NCBI GenBank assembly: GCA_016840905.1
Contig: JAEORM010000025.1
Coordinates: forward strand, 1-15,861
Direction of reading: 5' to 3'
Length of the DNA stretch: 15,861 bases
From: Candidatus Gerdarchaeota archaeon
GTDB taxonomy: Archaea > Asgardarchaeota > Heimdallarchaeia > JABLTI01
Part shown: positions 14,001 to 15,861 of the stretch, one piece after another
How positions within the stretch are numbered: the first letter of the stretch is position 1
How the letters are laid out: the number at the start of each line of letters is the position of its first letter
Translations under genes and position numbers: made by a program
Notes under the pieces: generated by a model
What the model was told of the DNA's origin: nothing
The model's input: the letters and a program-made list of their open reading frames with translations, nothing else
The model's database searches: none

Positions 14001-15302
14001 ATGACAGGTAAATCGTATCATATTGAACATATTTGTAGAGTTGAAGGACATGGAAACCTTCTCGTTGAAATGGATGGTAAGAATATCAATAAGGTCGAAA
14101 TGCAAATAGTTGAAGGTGCAAGATTCTTCGAAGGATTTGCTGTCGGCAGAAAATATAATGAAGCCATCAATGTGATGTCCCGAATATGTGCTATTTGTAG
14201 TGCTTCCCACCAATTATCCGCAGTTGAAGCTCTTGAACGCTCAGTAAGCATAGTTCCAAGTGATCAAGTTTTCGACTTTAGAAAGTTATTAGATCATGGA
14301 GAAAATATGCAGTCCCACATTCTTCATGCTGGAATGTTAGCTCTACCAGATTTCTTGGGTTATGATGGGGCAATTCAAATGGTTCCAGATTATCCAAATG
14401 AAGTTAAGCTTGTTCTTCGAATGAAGCGAATAGCGAATGATCTTCAAGCATTAATTGGTGGTCGTGAAATTCATCCAGTAAATATTACTCCAGGTGGATT
14501 TGGTAAATATCCCACTACACAACAATTAGTGGAAATGAAAGAGAAATTGGTTGAATTTAAGAAAGGCACCCAAGCAATTGCAGATCTCTTTGCTAAACTT
14601 GAAATGCCCGAATTTGAAAACAAAACTGAACAAGTAGCTGTTTACGATGGAAAAACCTATCCTTTCATTAGAGGGGATATGAAATGTCTTCTAAGTGGTA
14701 AGAGAGTAAAACCTGAAGATTATAAAACGAACTTCATTACAGAAGAAGTCCATGAATACTCTACAGCAAAATTCTCTACCATCAATAAAGGAGAAGTTTA
14801 TTATGTTTCACCTCTTGCTCGATTAAATATCAATCACCAATTCTTAACTGATGATGCCAAAGCAGTAATGAAACAATACAACATGAAATTACCAAATTTC
14901 AATCCATTCAACAACAACCTAGCTCGTGTAATTGAACTTATGCACTGTGTAGATGAAGCTATTGAAATAACAGATAAATATATTTCAAAACCACCAAAAG
15001 ACGATAACAAGAAATTTACTATTAAACCTGGGACAGGATCAATTGCAACTGAAGCACCTCGAGGTTTGTTAAATCATTCTTATGATGTAGATAAAAATGG
15101 AATAATCCAAAGAGCTGATGTTATTACACCAACAGCTCATAATGTGAACAAAATTGAGAATGATGTAAGCAAAACGGGTGAAATACTTAGTAGTAAAAAG
15201 GAAAAAGAAGCAGAACTATTTTTGAATATGTTGGTTCGTTCTTACGATCCTTGTATATCCTGCTCAGCACATGCAATAAAAATTCATCTAAAAAGAATAT
15301 AG
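14001..15302 (+). CDS. hydA: Group 3b-type [NiFe] hydrogenase large (alpha) subunit
   Basis: This 433-aa protein is the catalytic subunit (H2 = 2H+ + 2e-). The Ni-Fe ligands are intact: C63 and C66 in RICAICSASH (H70), and C418 and C421 in DPCISCSAH (H424). E44 in FFEGF is the usual proton-transfer Glu. PRGLLNH (353-359) and VITPTAHN (374-381) are family blocks. After H424 only nine residues remain (AIKIHLKRI), so any maturation peptide is short. Subunit set and order (beta-gamma-delta-alpha) match the NAD(P)-linked group 3b sulfhydrogenases of Pyrococcus. Without Hdr or FrhB neighbours, 3c and 3a are less likely. GGAAGGT at 13987-13993 is the ribosome-binding site, 7 nt before the ATG. No hyp or endopeptidase genes are nearby. 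Confidence 0.93.
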   Translation: MTGKSYHIEHICRVEGHGNLLVEMDGKNINKVEMQIVEGARFFEGFAVGRKYNEAINVMSRICAICSASHQLSAVEALERSVSIVPSDQVFDFRKLLDHGENMQSHILHAGMLALPDFLGYDGAIQMVPDYPNEVKLVLRMKRIANDLQALIGGREIHPVNITPGGFGKYPTTQQLVEMKEKLVEFKKGTQAIADLFAKLEMPEFENKTEQVAVYDGKTYPFIRGDMKCLLSGKRVKPEDYKTNFITEEVHEYSTAKFSTINKGEVYYVSPLARLNINHQFLTDDAKAVMKQYNMKLPNFNPFNNNLARVIELMHCVDEAIEITDKYISKPPKDDNKKFTIKPGTGSIATEAPRGLLNHSYDVDKNGIIQRADVITPTAHNVNKIENDVSKTGEILSSKKEKEAELFLNMLVRSYDPCISCSAHAIKIHLKRI

Positions 15303-15313
15303 ATAAATATTAA

Positions 15314-15349
15314 GTGATTGACATTGTTAATCGCAAATTCCTTTTTTTT
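15314..15349 (+). terminator. Terminator of the hydrogenase operon
   Basis: GTGATT (15314-15319) pairs with AATCGC (15329-15334), one G-T pair included, around a 9-nt loop. An eight-T run at 15342-15349 and a further six-T run at about 15356-15361 follow. It begins 12 bp after the hydrogenase large-subunit stop. Confidence 0.6.
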
Positions 15350-15418
15350 CTCTAATTTTTTATATAGCAGAAATGTTTATGAGCATTCCTTTCTAACTAT
15401 GTAAAAAGCATAACAGAC

Positions 15419-15433
15419 ACGAAATCTTTTCGT
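15419..15433. promoter_or_regulatory. 15-bp palindrome upstream of the membrane protein gene
   Basis: ACGAAA and TTTCGT are perfect arms around TCT, 22 bp before the ATG at 15456. It shares the CGAAA half-site with the inverted repeat at the hydrogenase promoter, but with different spacing. It could be an operator or a leader hairpin. Confidence 0.35.
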
Positions 15434-15455
15434 TAAAATTACACGGTGTATTCTA

Positions 15456-15861
15456 ATGTATCTAGCATCATTGATGGATATTCTCAGAAATTGGTTTACA
15501 GGTGGAAATCTTCCTAAAACTATTGGCTTTATCATAGCAATAATTTGTGGAATTTTCATTTTAACAGAATTATATACGGTAATTACTCAAAAGAACGAAC
15601 CTGACTTGATTATGTTAATGTTCGGCGGGGTGATAGGGGGAATAATTCAGGGTTTCTTAAACGATCCATTATTAGCTATTCTTGCAGCATTATGTTGGTT
15701 TATGATTTTCTCCCTTTGGACTATTAGAGAAAGCCCCGTTTGGCGTGAATTAATGCTAGCATCGTTAATTTCCTATATAGTTATTTTAGGAGGAAGGATA
15801 ATTCAAGTAGTGCTAACTACTTGGGCTGAATACAAAGGTTATGATCCTGCAACCTATACTA
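15456..15861 (+). CDS. Multi-pass membrane protein, 3' end missing
   Basis: The frame is open from ATG 15456 to the window edge, giving 135 residues. GGTG at 15445-15448 is a ribosome-binding site 7 nt upstream; an in-frame ATG at codon 7 is an alternative start. Four hydrophobic segments are visible at residues about 22-42, 51-69, 71-94 and 100-120. The first is KTIGFIIAIICGIFILTELY and the second includes LIMLMFGGVIGGIIQGFL. Short loops, some charged (TQKNEPD and RESPVWRE), separate them. I do not recognise a family. It follows the hydrogenase operon but a terminator separates them, so a shared role is not implied. Confidence 0.7.
   Translation, partial: MYLASLMDILRNWFTGGNLPKTIGFIIAIICGIFILTELYTVITQKNEPDLIMLMFGGVIGGIIQGFLNDPLLAILAALCWFMIFSLWTIRESPVWRELMLASLISYIVILGGRIIQVVLTTWAEYKGYDPATYT

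Noticed and set aside
13866..14251. Minus-strand open frames across the junction of the hydrogenase small and large subunits.
   Set aside because: Both subunits on the plus strand carry intact catalytic motifs, so these frames are shadows of AT-rich coding DNA.

Overview
The window comes from a strongly AT-rich archaeal genome. Archaeal signs are an eL33 (L35Ae) ribosomal protein, found only in archaea and eukaryotes; an Lrp/AsnC regulator with a C-terminal TRASH metal-binding domain; ribosome-binding sites of the GGTGA/GTGAT type; and TATA-like boxes about 25 nt before several starts. The basic tail on eL33, the long low-complexity coiled-coil protein, the TPR protein and the low GC would suit an Asgard-type archaeon (Loki- or Heimdall-like). 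That placement is inference, because no decisive marker lies in the window.

Layout. (1) Bases 1-503: 3' part of an eL33 gene whose product carries a long Lys/Thr/Pro-rich N-terminal extension. It converges on (2) an unrecognised 480-aa coiled-coil protein (544-1986, minus), with a hairpin between them that could stop transcription from both sides. (3) A 292-bp AT-rich divergent region rich in small inverted repeats leads to (4) a 678-aa TPR protein. (5) A MazG-like nucleotide pyrophosphohydrolase is followed closely by an M20D amidohydrolase and a clear terminator. (6) A small Cys-rich, zinc-ribbon-like protein. (7) On the minus strand, a HAD hydrolase and an Lrp-TRASH regulator. The regulator is divergent from (8) a low-specificity threonine aldolase. 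(9) An extended SDR (NAD-dependent epimerase / 3-beta-HSD-like) and a second HAD hydrolase. (10) A tight four-gene operon for a cytoplasmic group 3b-type [NiFe] hydrogenase in the order beta, gamma, delta, alpha (11257-15302), ending in a hairpin plus T-run. (11) The 5' part of a multi-pass membrane protein running off the window.

How the genes work together. The hydrogenase is the only obvious multi-gene machine. The alpha (Ni-Fe site) and delta (three Fe-S clusters) subunits handle H2. The beta (Fe-S) and gamma (FAD, [2Fe-2S], NAD(P)) subunits pass electrons to or from NAD(P)H. No maturation genes (hypA-F or endopeptidase) are in the window. The remaining genes are housekeeping or regulatory, with no clear shared pathway. 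I did not find a defence system, CRISPR array, mobile element, tRNA or rRNA. The points most worth following are the eL33 extension, the Lrp-TRASH promoter with two 15-bp palindromes around its TATA box, the orphan coiled-coil protein, and the short C-terminal peptide of the hydrogenase large subunit.
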